Both the position numbers and the translations under genes were made by a program. Positions 46,887-58,215 of a stretch of 64,000 bases of DNA are shown one piece after another. The stretch is from Stereocaulon alpinum (Eukaryota > Ascomycota > Lecanoromycetes > Lecanorales > Stereocaulaceae), in the NCBI GenBank assembly GCA_018257865.1, contig JAEUBA010000113.1:18258-82257 (forward strand), given 5' to 3'. The notes below the pieces were generated by a model, which was not told the DNA's origin, did no database searches, and saw only the letters and a program-made list of their open reading frames with translations. Numbering within the stretch: the stretch's first letter is position 1; every line of letters begins with the position of its first letter.

Positions 46887-48149
46887 ATGATCCAGGCCAA
46901 CTTTCCTGTCTTCCAAGATGGCGATGTCGAGATACGCCTTTCTCGAAAGCCAGAGGACCGCTATGTACTCTACAGTATTGTTCTCAGTCTGCACTCTTCG
47001 TTTTTCAAAGCAAGCTTGAGCGAGCGCTGGTCTGGCCTGCAGCGTGACTCTGCTCCCAGCGGCTCGATCAAATGGAGATATCAGCTTCAATTCGGTGCTG
47101 ATGAACAGGATTCAATAGGGGCTCCTTTGCCCTTGAGAACGGTACGTCGAGAAGCATTGAGACACTGCAAAGATTTCCGTGAGCTCCTTCAACTGATCTC
47201 TTGCTAGAAGGAGGAGGCATTACCCTACCTCGAGCAATCGAAGATTTCCGCGGACACAGCTTCGATTATTCTGGAGGATGCCCCGTGGGCACCTTCGGAC
47301 GATACTCTCACGGATGGTCGCATGAATGTGATTGCGGCATACCGTGGTCTCTTCCGACTCATGTTCCATGAACCTATAGACTGGTCAACCTATGACTTCG
47401 AGGAAGTTGTGCATATGCTGCGTCGACTACGCGATGTGGCGGATGTATGTGGAAGCCTCGCCCTTCTGAAGGTTCCAGTGGAACTTGCGTTACGTCCTTT
47501 CCAGCCACGATTAGCCACAGTCTATCGGGAGCACTCCACTGATTTGCTCTTCCTTGCAATAGCCACGCGTTCAAAGTGGTTGTTCCGGGAGGTTGTCTGT
47601 CGCTTGATTGGCGATTCCGCCTGGACAGATGACCGGATCAACGCACTTGCGACTGACTTCGCGGGGGTCGCGCCATTGATACTTTCCAAACGCAAGGAGC
47701 TGTGTAACATAATGCAAGATGTGGAACGAGACATCCTCCTGATGCGCACACCAGTGCAAGAGTCCAACGAGCAAAGCAGTACTCTTGCAATCGAGTTGGG
47801 CATCGCAGCATTCAGAGACATCTTGGTCAAGCACTTTGTCCAGCACAGAAACCACTCTAACTTCAACGAAAGGTTCTTACGTCTGACGACGTGGCCGACT
47901 AGGTGGTCCACAAAACAATATGACATTTTGATAGCACCATTCAGATCGATCCCGGGCGTCAGGCCCGAGGAAATCAAGCACGTCGTCAAGCATTATGTGA
48001 CCGAAGCTGCCTACCTAGTCGACCCATTGCTCAAAAGCGTTCTGCAAAAGGATGACATACCTGTAAAAGCTTCAAGGAAATATCTTCACCAAGCATTTAC
48101 CTGCATAGACATTTCTGACGACGATCTTCCATGGAATGATTCCACTTGA
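46887..48149 (+). CDS. BTB/POZ domain protein
   Basis: Two exons inferred: 46887-47141 and 47208-48149 (66-nt intron), 398 residues. The start FPVFQDGDVEIRL followed by YVLYSIVLSLHSSFFKASLSERW is the fungal BTB pattern, in which a strand-helix core forms a dimer or a Cul3 contact surface. A tryptophan-containing strand (IKWRYQLQFG) and a helical C-terminal region of about 270 residues follow, with AAYRGLFRLMFHEPI as the usual second half. No BACK or Kelch repeats are seen. Such genes form large families in Pezizomycotina and their substrates are generally unknown; role as a ubiquitin adaptor is only an inference. It lies on the right flank of the gene-poor block. Confidence 0.8.
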
Positions 48150-48728
48150 TGACTAGATTGGACGTCCTTCCGACCTGTAAAGCCTGGCAATCCATGCTTC
48201 GGACACTAAACGCAAGCCAACGAAAACCCTTTCCAAGCAGTGACCGAGCAGGAATCCTACAGCGTGACTCTCAAAACGTCCCCCATTCAGCTCCTACCAT
48301 CGGTCATGCGCTTTTCTTACCATGAAAATTGCAGCTCATTTTCGAAGTTTCTCTCCGCTCCTGCCAAGAACAAGCCGCACATAGGGGCTCAAACATTCAA
48401 GTATTTCAAAGTGCACCTACTTCCGCTCGGCGCCAGACCGTACAAGGGGCAGCCTTGCCTGTTAGATTCTCCACAGTGGCGACAGGAGGGACCAGCTTAA
48501 AATGATTGGATTAAACTACCTACTTGCAACTAGCATATAAAGACATGCAGCCACTGATTGGTATAAAACATAGACGACATGGAGTAAATACATCAATGAC
48601 AAAAGAGATAGTGCAAGCACACCTCTAGCACCAGAAGCAAGCTCAAGCATCAGCCCCTTCAATGATAAGGGAATATACACATCGTTCCCATGCTCGTCAC
48701 ACATCGCAATCATCCACTCTACCTTCAA
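48150..48728. other. Convergent intergenic stretch
   Basis: 579 bases between the stop codons of the BTB gene and the NTF2-like gene. Presumably the two 3' UTRs. No recognisable gene or repeat. Confidence 0.5.
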
Positions 48729-50697
48729 TTAGAAATCCCAGAATCCACTATCCTTAGGCTTCTGCTGAATCTTACTCGCCCTGAAGTTCCCAGCGTTTTT
48801 GCCCCCGGGCCCATCCTCGTCACTGTCATCCCCAAAGCCCCAGCTCCTTCCAGATCCCTTTTTGCCACCCATGCCATCACCTCCGCTCTTGATGCCAACA
48901 GCCTGGTTCCCTCCATTACCACCATTGCGCATGTTTTCTTTATCGCCAGTAATGGGATTGATTCTGCCCTCTCCATTATTCTTATTGCCATCGTGCTGAG
49001 GCCCAGTAGAGCCGTCAGTAGCATCCCACTGTGCGCCCATTTGGCTTACAACTTTCTTTCTCGCTTCAGAAATGCCCTGCTTGGTTTCGTTCGCACCGCC
49101 GGGCGATTCGTCTGTCATGTCCCAATGCGAGTCGAAGTCCTTGTGGCGACCCTTCAAATTTGTGACTGTGGAAAGGGGACGATCCCTCCTCTGCGGACTA
49201 GCTGGTGTACCGTTCTCGTCAAACAGATTGTTCGCATACATGCCCGCGTCCGCCCTAACGTTGCCTGCGCCGCGCGGGTGTCCAGCTGGGCGACGCTCGC
49301 CTGCCGGAGTACCGTCGTCTTGGAATTCGAAGTTTGACTTCGAGTCAGGACGTGCTTTGGCAACAGCGGGATGTTTCATGGGACTATCCATGACAGGTTC
49401 GTCGTCTTCCCAGCCGAAATGGCGGACGGCGTCTTGGCCGCGGTCCTTCGTTGTGACCTTTTGGGGGGTCGTGAAGTCTTCAAAGTCCCAATTGTTTTGG
49501 TGCTTGGATTTTGGACGAGCGGGCATTGGCTTCGCATCGTCCCCGTCGCCGAAATCGAAGTGATTATACTTCTTAGGATCGGGCTGTCTGTATTTATCTG
49601 AGGATCGGACTGGCGTGCCCGGTGTGCTGGAGCCTTCGATGTTTTCGAAGAGGCGGGAGGGTTGGTAGTTCTTACCAGCGCCACCTTTTGGTGCGATGTG
49701 TCTTGGGGTCATGTCTTCCTTCTTGGGAGATGATGCTTCACCCTTTTTTTGGACCGGGGAGGCGTTAGAGTCGTTGCCGACGAACAGGTCATGGTAATCT
49801 CTTGGAGGAGGGTTCGCGGATTGAGACTTTGGTGCACGTATGCCTGCGTTCTCTTTCTTTGGCGAAGTAGCTCTAGCCTTTGCTTGTGGTGAAGCATCAG
49901 AATCGTTGCCAACAAATAGATCGTGGTAGTCTCTTGGCGGTGGTTTGGCGGCGGCTGGTGCGTAAGGCCTGATAACTTTGCCCTGTGCGGAGTCTTCATC
50001 TTGTTCTTCACGAGGAGCGAAAAGGGCTAAGCTGGCGTGCGGGTCCCTAGTGACGTTCTTGCTTTGCGACCTAGGCTTGGTAGTGTTGTTGGTGGTGATG
50101 ACCACTTCATCTGGATTACCCGTTGTCTGTGCGGACGGCCGACCTGGTCCAGCACTCTGCATAGCGCCTGCAACGCTTGTAGCGATCAATTTCGCCTGGT
50201 CTTTGCCGTCGCGAATGGGCCAATTCCTCGCTCGGCCTCCGATCACATCGACGTGCTTAAGCAGGGAGCCTTGGTCCCAGTAGAGGCGGATTTGCTGGAT
50301 CTTCTGGCTGGAATCGAAGTAGACCATGTGCACCTGAGCAACATCAGCCATGGTATCAAACAAGTCATATTTCAAGCGTTCTCACCATTGGGAAGGTTAC
50401 AACACGGTCAGAAAGGAAGTTGTCGTCCAAGCCTGGCAGATATGCGCCCCCACCTGAAATGAACTCCAGTGTAGTCTCAATGTCGAGGCATATAGCATCA
50501 GTGCCTTCGATACAACTCAGCACCTTCTCTTCCTTTTTCTTTAGGACCTTCTGGTGTGCTGCATTATGCTTCACGATAGCGGCAGCTGTATTTATGGCGG
50601 TGAGAGTTGTGATGTAGTTGAGGGAGGCATTGTCGTTGAGAGCGGAGGCATTGGGGTTTGCCAGATGGCTCTGGTAGAGCGCCTTGAGCGAAGCCAT
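48729..50697 (-). CDS. NTF2-like domain protein with a repetitive disordered C-terminus
   Basis: Two exons inferred: 50697-50386 and 50333-48729 (52-nt intron), 638 residues. Residues 1 to about 155 look like an NTF2-type cone fold found in uncharacterised fungal proteins: YLPGLDDNFLSDRVVTFPM, then VHMVYFDSSQKIQQIRLYWDQGSLLKHVDV and WPIRDGKDQ. The rest is disordered and Gly/Asp/Lys-rich. It contains a duplicated block (PPPRDYHDLFVGNDS, copies about 49780-49823 and 49912-49958) and about nine short aromatic-acidic motifs (HFDFGDGDD, NWDFEDF, HFGWEDDE, NFEFQDD, HWDMTDE, QWDATDG, WGFGDDSD, and WDF at the very end). I do not recognise a named orthologue. The domain call is moderate, the gene model good. 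Confidence 0.8.
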
Positions 50698-51334
50698 CGT
50701 GTCGAATTCTGGTTGTCCTCAAGATGCTCCACTCAAAGTTGAGAAGTTGGTAGTAAGTGTGTTGTGGGGAAGGTTGTGGCTTGTTTACTCGGGAGAAATT
50801 CCCTATCGATAGACGCCACTTGCGCTCGGGTCAATTTGCTGGAAGGGACGACTGTCAACACGAATGGAAACCTTTTAGGCCTTGTACCGAAGATGCTCGC
50901 AATGGAAATAGAATTGCGCCTCTTGGTTCTCTGGATTACAGTCTGATGTACAGGTGAAGAGAGCAGTTGAGCCAATTGTTTTGGCCCTGGCGCCAGGAGC
51001 TACGCGACACGGCATAGCAACGCACTACGGACGTGCATAAACGATGCACGCTGACGCTGCACGTGGGACAGCTTGAGTAGAGCGTGCATTGCTTTCTAGC
51101 ATTTACAAATGTGAGTTGTTATCCAAAATTTCCATGAGCTGCGCCATTCCTAATTTTCGCTCAAGAGCAAAATTGGTATCCTCAAACATCGAAAAGATGG
51201 CTGAATGACGCCTCCATCCTGCGCTTCCGTATGTCATCACCTCCTAGCATACCCATCACAGTATTTGCCCACTAGCTCACATCAGACATTTGAGAGTATT
51301 TCGATTATGCGCTCCTCCCTCAGGCGCAAACGTT
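50698..51334. other. Intergenic stretch, no gene recognised
   Basis: 637 bases between two minus-strand genes, holding the promoter of the NTF2-like gene and the 3' flank of the zinc-cluster regulator. Nothing else seen. Confidence 0.5.
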
Positions 51335-54149
51335 TTAAAGAGGCATGTTGTTCGGTGGCGAGCTCACACCCATATAAGCACCTGGAGCTGCACTAAACAT
51401 ATTAGCCTGAGGAGCTTGTTGCTGCATTTGTGGTTGGCCATCGATCGCAGGCGTCATTAGAGCCGGATCCATGCTCGTAGACCAGACCTGGTTTCCTGGG
51501 TCGAGACTTGCGTTCTGGATGTACCAGTCCCATGCATCCTGCATAATGTCAGCTCAGTACACCTACCTGATCAGCTGATGTTTGAACTCACCCAGTCCAA
51601 GTTTGCCGGGGGCATATCCCCACCCGGGTTCCCGTTACCAAAGAATGAAAGTGGACTTGGAGCAGATGGTATGCCATTGGCAGCTTCTTCTATCGAATAG
51701 CCCGGCGTCAATCCAGAAGACTGGTTGTCACCCATATTTGTTGGGAAAGCGCTGTTGAACATTGCTGCAGAGCCGGGAGTCATCCCACCATTGCTGAGCA
51801 TGCCCAGTGTCATAGCCGCAGAATGCTCCGGCTTCTCCTCCACTGGGCCTGGGAACGCCTGGTCTGTGCCGTTAGCTACACCAGGGAATGGAAATAGGTT
51901 TCGAGGTGGGATCCCAGCTGCCGAACCCCTGCTTTTCATCTTCCTCAATATGACTCCAAGGATTTCTGAAGCTTTGTACGCCTCCATCGACGAGTCTCTC
52001 GTTTCCTTCCATATGTCGCTGGATACTTCGAGGGCCCGAATCATATCGGCCCGCCTTTCCAAGCCCCACGTATACATGTCACCGGAACTTTGGCTGCCGC
52101 CTTCCGCCTCTGCCCCATAACAAAGATCTAGAGCAACAATCATCGCTGCAAGCAGAAAGTCTGCCGCCGTGAGCGAGCTAATGAACACCTTCATCCCGTG
52201 CAGGCGATGGCCTGGCCGGGACTCGTAATGAAGGGTCGCTTGGTGACTGAGAAGCTCCATGGATGAGTCCACACATGTACGCCGAGAGTGCGCGTATCGG
52301 TTGTTCTCGCGTGCTCGCGCTAGGAATTTCCGATGGAGGACACATTGACCCTTGTGATATAGTATAGACAAATTGAATCGTTGCATGACTAGAGCTCCCG
52401 GATCCATCATTGAATCTTCTATATTTCGTAGGCGAAGATGAGGTGGGAACTCTGCGCGAGCTTCTCTAAGATCGCGGTCTAACATCATGATCTCGTCGTA
52501 CGAAATCGTTGACACCTGGTGTAATCTCTCGACAGCCTTTCCAAATGCAAACGCCATATTAGCTTTGGCGCACATATACGAAACCGGCGTAGGCTCGCTT
52601 GGAGGTCTTGAGGGTGGAAGGATCTCTGTGTCTTCGTCAAATTCGTCATCGAAAAGATTCCTAGGAAGCTCAGCATCGCAATCGCCTAATCGTATCATAC
52701 TTGGTAGCCCGATTTGAAATGAAAATAGTAGGTCTGACTGCCGTACAAACGTCCACACACGCCGCCTTATTTCTCCTTGAAACGGTGTGATGTTTGGATA
52801 ATTCTTGGGATCACGGTGATAGCCCATACGCATGGCGAGTCGGGCAATCATGCCTACCAAGACCCACACGCCGACTTCAGCATCCCGATTCCTGGCATAT
52901 TCACAGTGTAGATGAAGTACCATGGTCTCAATCATGTTATTAACTGGCTTCATGAAATCAGCAAGAAGTAGGCACTGCCCCGTGAGACCACGGTAATTTG
53001 CAGCTAAAGCCAGAGACTTGCCCCTGAATTCTGGAGGCTCATCGTCCATTCGGAAGTAGGAATGCATTGCGAGACACAAAACCGCAAACATCTGTCCGAG
53101 CCACGTAGGTCCACTCTTTAGGGGATCTTGCCAATGCTTTTCATACTGTCGGTACCATGATGGAGGATGTAGAATGTGAACCGCCGGATCGTATGAGTTG
53201 AAGTATCGCGAAACGAGCTTGTCTGTCACAGACCGCTTCGGCATCTGGGCGAGTAGCTCTGTGTATGCCGGTGGTTGCGAGCCACCAAAAAGGAAAGTTG
53301 GTCCTTGGGGAGCGGCGTCAATGCGGCTTTTGGCTTCGTTGACCTTGAGAATCTGGTCTTCGTACGCCTGTTTTTGTTGTTGTTGTGAGAAATAATTCTT
53401 CACCTCCTTGATATCGTTCAGGATTGCAGCCCAATGAGCATCACCAAAGTACATAGCCTTGTTGTCCATGACCTTCATAACTCCCAGCGACTGCGCAACC
53501 TGATCAGTATCACTTTCTTCTGCTCCCGATCCTCTAATCACGCCGTCCTCCTCTTCTACTCCATCAATATCAGCATCCTGCGAGTAACCCATGGATCCCA
53601 TGCTTGAATTGAGCGATAACGCTCGATTGGCCGCTGCTGGACCTGGAGCTTGGGCGCCGTTTGTCATCAATGAGAGGACTAGGCCCTCCAGGCGGTCTAT
53701 GCGATTCTGCATTCCATCCGGAGAATTGCTGGACTGCGACGAGGACGATTGCTTCTTGCGGCTTCCAGGGGCTGCGTAGGAGCATGACATGGCATCTCCC
53801 CTCTTGACACAGTTTTCGCATGGCTGTGATCGGTTGCATTTGAGCCTGTAATTCTCGATTTAGCTTATGGTTGCCAGTAGCAATGCGTTGCCTTGGTAGA
53901 CACGCGTTATAGCCTTGAGAAATCATATGCTCACTTTCGATTTCTGCAGGGAGCGCATGACAATGGCACTCTGTTCCTCTTCCTCACTACTCGGTATGAG
54001 CCGTCAGGCGAAAATTGCCCACTACTCGAGGCGGACGGAGGAGTTGGTGTCATCGTTGGTATGTTGGAGCCTTGCATAGGTGACTGCTGCGCGTCGTTGG
54101 CCCCGGTGGACGGTCTCTGGCCGGCTACCTGGTAGAATGCGAAGTTCAT
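51335..54149 (-). CDS. Zn2Cys6 transcription factor with fungal-specific regulator domain
   Basis: Exons inferred: 54149-53935, 53845-51592, 51538-51335 (introns 89 and 53 nt), 890 residues. The zinc cluster spans residues 65-93 with spacing C-x2-C-x6-C-x5-C-x2-C-x8-C (C65, C68, C75, C81, C84, C93); the first intron cuts it between the second and third cysteines, as in many homologues. A short coiled linker (MQNRIDRLEGLVLSLM) probably dimerises. The middle homology region (about 260-600) includes VSRYFNSYDPAVHILHPP, RLAMRMGYHRDP and RRRVWTFVRQSD, typical of PF04082. The C-terminus is Pro/Gly/Met/Gln-rich, a likely activation domain. Nuclear. Target genes cannot be inferred from the neighbours. 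Confidence 0.93.
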
Positions 54150-55077
54150 AAATTCGCCCGGTAGAGCAATGTCGGGCCCTTCAATGGCCCCAACCCACAG
54201 CTGGTATTCTCAGGCCGCGAAGCTTCAGTGATAGCTGTTTACCGGCCAGTATTCGCACCTCTCCGGACACCTGCCAGGCTAGCCGGAACACTGTCTATGT
54301 TGAACACTGTGAATAATGTAAGAGTATCTATGATAAAGTGAGTGGTGTGATGGATCAAGAACCAAGAAGGTGATGCTCACTTGTCAAGTGATGTATTCAA
54401 GGATGCGGATCCTATTCCACCTACAGTTGTATGCTGACCAAGCTACCAGGACGGCGCAACAACTCTACTAGAGAATATGCCGCAGACAACCTTAAACGAC
54501 AAGTCAATAATTTCAGTGTCAAATCAATGACTCACGCGTGCATAGAGCGCTTGAATTCACAATGCTCATTGCTGGTCGCTGGACTCGAGCTTAACTCCAC
54601 AGAGATTGACGCTAGTAATTTTAGGGCGAAATTTACTTCCCTGCCACCATCTGCTCCTTGTTTTGAAACAGGCCGTCAATAGAAGGCTATGAAAGACTAC
54701 CTAGGAAGGTCATGCTTCGAAAGAGCTGCCTGCAGGCAGCCCTAGATCATTCGATTCCCTTACTCCAGTAGTATCTCAAAGAGGAAGCTAGTGGATGTTA
54801 CATTTATGATAGCATGATGGCAATGGGATTGAATTGGGTTTGGCTTCTAAATACAACGTGTTCACCGGTACCATTCAAGCCTCCTCCACTACGAACAACG
54901 GGAGATAGGCTCTGGGGAGGTTGGAGAGCATAGCCACACTTCTTTGTATTCAACGTACAGCATCCTTCAACACAAGAGGCAAGACGATTTTGTATATGGC
55001 GTTTTATGTTACATCTTAGAAGCTGTTAGCTGTTTGCCAATGAGAAACTGCCAAGACGCCGCATTACCAGAGTCTCT
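54150..55077. other. Intergenic stretch, promoter side of the zinc-cluster gene
   Basis: 928 bases between two minus-strand genes. Short ORFs without domains; no repeat recognised. A long regulatory upstream region is common for zinc-cluster genes. Confidence 0.5.
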
Positions 55078-57145
55078 TCAAGAAGTAAAGCTCTTCGTGA
55101 ATGATTGTATAACCTCCTTCAACTTCGTGTCTATCTCCTTAGTCACTTGGCCCTCCTTGGTGATTGATTCTAAGAGACCGCTCTCGTTGTTCCTCAAGTG
55201 TGATAGGAAGTCTGCCTCCCATTGAAGAATCTTGCCCACGGGAACGCTATCCAGATGTCCATTGACACCAGCATATATGAGGGGCACCATCTCGTTGACA
55301 GCCATAGGTTGATATTGCTTTTGCTTGAGCAATTCCGTAAGACGCTCACCACGGTTGAGTGTTTGCTTGGTAGCAGCATCGAGATCGGAGCCGAATTGAG
55401 CGAAGGCAGCAACCTCACGGTATTGAGCCAAGAAGAGTTTTAGAGATCCAGCAACTTGTTTCATTGCCTTGAGCTGAGCCGCGGAGCCGACACGAGAGAC
55501 AGAAAGACCGACGTTGATAGCAGGACGAACACCTTTGTAGAAAAGCTCAGCTTCCAAGAAAATCTGGCCGTCCGTGATCGAAATAACGTTGGTTGGGATG
55601 TAAGCGGACACATCACCTCCTTGGGTCTCAATGATTGGTAGGGCGGTCAAGGACCCACCACCATGCTTGTCATTGAGCTTGGCAGCACGTTCGAGCAAAC
55701 GGGAGTGCAGGTAGAAGACGCTACGTAAGTATTAGCGTCGCGACACAAATTGATGCGCAGAGAGAGTCCGTCTGGGTATGATACTCACTCTCCTGGGTAG
55801 GCCTCACGCCCAGGTGGACGACGGAGGAGTAGCGACATTTGACGATATGCCACAGCTTGCTTAGTCAGATCATCGTAGACGATAACAGCGTGTCTACCAT
55901 TGTCACGGAACCATTCGCCCATAGCACATCCCGAGAAGGGTGCGATATACTGTAGCGGGGCAGCTTCTGAAGCTGTCGCGGCCACGATGATGCAGTACTT
56001 CATTGCATCGTTCTCCTCAAGAGTCTTGACCAGCTGTGCCACGGTGGATCGTTTCTGGCCGACCGCAACGTAGACGCAGTAGAGCTTCTGGGACTCGTCA
56101 CCAGAGTTATTCCAGCGTTTCTGGTTCAGCATTGCGTCGAGGGCAACGGCAGTCTTTCCGGTCTGACGATCACCAATGATGAGCTCACGTTGCCCACGGC
56201 CAATTGGCACCATGGCGTCGATAGACTTGAGACCAGTCTGTACGGGTTGATTGACAGATTTACGCGGCAGGATGCCGGGTGCTTTGAGCTGAGCTCGATA
56301 TCGTTTCGAGGTTTTAATTGGGCCCTTGCCGTCGATAGGGTTACCCAAAGCATCCACAACACGACCTAGGAGCTCGGGTCCAACGGGCACGTCGACCTAG
56401 ATAGGCATCAGACTAGCTTTATGTATAGCACACAGCACAACGAACGATCTCTCCGGTACGCTTCACAGTTTCGCCTTCCTTTACAAGACGATCTGAACCG
56501 AAGAGCACGACACCGACTTGACCAGCTTCAAGGTTCATGCACATGCCCTTGACACCAGACGCGAATCTGTGGCGATGTGAGCGTCCCCACTTGTGACCCT
56601 CGAATTGCGAAAACTCACTCGACAAGCTCTTCAGCCTGGACATTGTTCATCCCATGGACACGAGCAATACCATCACTTTTCGATAGACACAGTCAGCTGC
56701 GTTCTATTCTATGCTCCTATATTTCCTCCTCAGATTCCCACCCACCCAACGGACAAGACACGTCCAGTCTCGGCAAGACCGGCTTCCTCTTGAACTCCCC
56801 TAATTCTCTGCTCGAGGATCGAAGACACTTCCGTCGGCGTTGCCTTTGCGTCGGCGGCATAGCTTCGGGCTTGCTTTGAAGCGGCATTGAAAGCTGCTGG
56901 AGCTGTGGTTCGGCACTGTGGAGGATGAGGTAATTAGCTTGTCTCTGTTGCAGATGCTGCTTAGACGCTTAAAATAGCTCTGTAGCTTTTATGGGCAATG
57001 TGCTGCGGCTGTATGCAGTAATTTACGGGTTATAGGGCGTGGTTGTACGAAATAGTTGGATTTCAGAGCTTACCAGGGTGGCTCCCTTGGGAACGGAGAC
57101 AGCCCCGACCGTGCGGGCAGACTGCCTCAATGCGTTCCTAATCAT
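55078..57145 (-). CDS. atp1: Mitochondrial F1-ATP synthase subunit alpha
   Basis: Non-catalytic nucleotide-binding subunit of the F1 head in the mitochondrial matrix. Six exons inferred: 57145-57074, 56915-56746, 56675-56619, 56566-56446, 56396-55789, 55720-55078; 556 residues. A mitochondrial presequence (MIRNALRQSARTVG... to about SYAAD) precedes GDGIARVHGMNNVQAEELVEF, the Walker A GDRQTGKT, YVAVGQKRSTVAQLV, the signature PAINVGLSVSRVGSAAQ and a helical C-terminal domain. Length and ends match fungal Atp1. The intron after exon 4 has a weak donor GTTCGT. An in-frame ATG at 57325 would add 60 residues, but the family start supports 57145. Divergent from the Mpo1-like gene. Confidence 0.96.
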
Positions 57146-57442
57146 CTTGACTGGAACGTAGGAAGAGTAGGAAAGACCAGGAGAGGACGGTCGGTGCAAT
57201 TGACCGTGGTGGAGGGGAGTGTGCAATTTGATGCGGTTGTAGCAATGAGGTGGAAGAAGCTCCTGCGAGGAGATTCGATGCCGCGCCAAGACGCTAGCCA
57301 GACTGGGAAAATTGAACCGTAACACATGTTGTTAACCCTTACGTGCTCTTACAAACACACCTTTGCATGTCATGATTTTACGATCAAAAGGCTAGAACAA
57401 TTTCCCTTCTTTCGTGGATTGGATTCGTGAGGAGCCTCGAAC
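57146..57442. promoter_or_regulatory. Short divergent promoter of atp1 and the Mpo1-like gene
   Basis: Only 297 bases separate the two start codons. An ATTGG (inverted CCAAT) occurs at about 57418-57422; CCAAT-box factors control respiratory genes in fungi, but a single copy is weak evidence. Confidence 0.45.
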
Positions 57443-58215
57443 ATGTCTCTCAACCTTGAGAAACAGCTCCTGTTCGTAAGTCTGCTTTGAAAGCTTTCGC
57501 TGCTCACATACTGACGCTACGCAGTATGGATCGTATCATCATACACCTGTAAGATTGATCTTCTGATCGAAAATTGACAGTATCATTTCTCTCATTGCTT
57601 ACTCGGACCTGAAGGTTAACAAAGCCATACACATCGTGTGTGTGCCTATGATCCTGATGACTTCTTTCCTATTCGTGGGTCTTTCTGAAGAGTATGATTG
57701 TAAACATCTTCTCATGTACAGTCTAGGGTACCAATACGCCGCCACTCGTGCCCATGCCCAGCTGGCTAGTTATTCCGAACCTTCCGCCTAACCTTGGAAC
57801 TATTGCCGCCTTACTATACGCAACACTGTATATTCTGATGGAGCCTGTAGCTGGAGGCATGCTCGCACCTCTACTGCTTGGAGGTACAGCATATTCGAAT
57901 TATCTCACCACTACATACGGATCGACTGCGAATTACTGGGCATTGGGTCTCTTTGTCTTCAGTTGGATAGCACAGTTTGTGGGCCATGGAGTATTCGAAG
58001 GAAGGGCACCTGCACTACTTGATAACCTGGTCCAAGCTCTATTCCTTGCCCCGTTCTTCGTGTGGATGGAAATCCTCTTTTCCTTCGGCTACCGTCCAGG
58101 CCTAAGGTCGCGGGTGGATAGCGCCGTACAGAAAGAGGTCGAGAGATATCAGAAGTCGAAACAGCAAGGCAACGGAACTTTGATGGACGGGAAAGCCAAT
58201 GGCAGTGCTCAATGA
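57443..58215 (+). CDS. mpo1: Mpo1-like protein (DUF962/YGL010w), putative 2-hydroxy fatty acid dioxygenase
   Basis: Yeast Mpo1 is an Fe(II)-dependent dioxygenase of the ER that acts in phytosphingosine alpha-oxidation. Four exons inferred: 57443-57475, 57525-57548 (24 nt), 57615-57674, 57727-58215; 201 residues. The family pattern starts with LEKQLLFYGSYHHTPVNKAIH, where the histidines of HHTPVNKAIH are candidate metal ligands, followed by VCVPMILMTSFLF. Further hydrophobic segments (ALLYATLYILMEPVAGGMLAPLL, YWALGLFVFSWIAQFVGHGVFEGRAPAL) hold a second histidine motif (GHGVFEGRAPALLDN). A soluble basic tail ends the protein. Two very small exons at the start make this easy to mis-annotate; the ATG at 57754 would miss the first histidine cluster. 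Confidence 0.9.
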
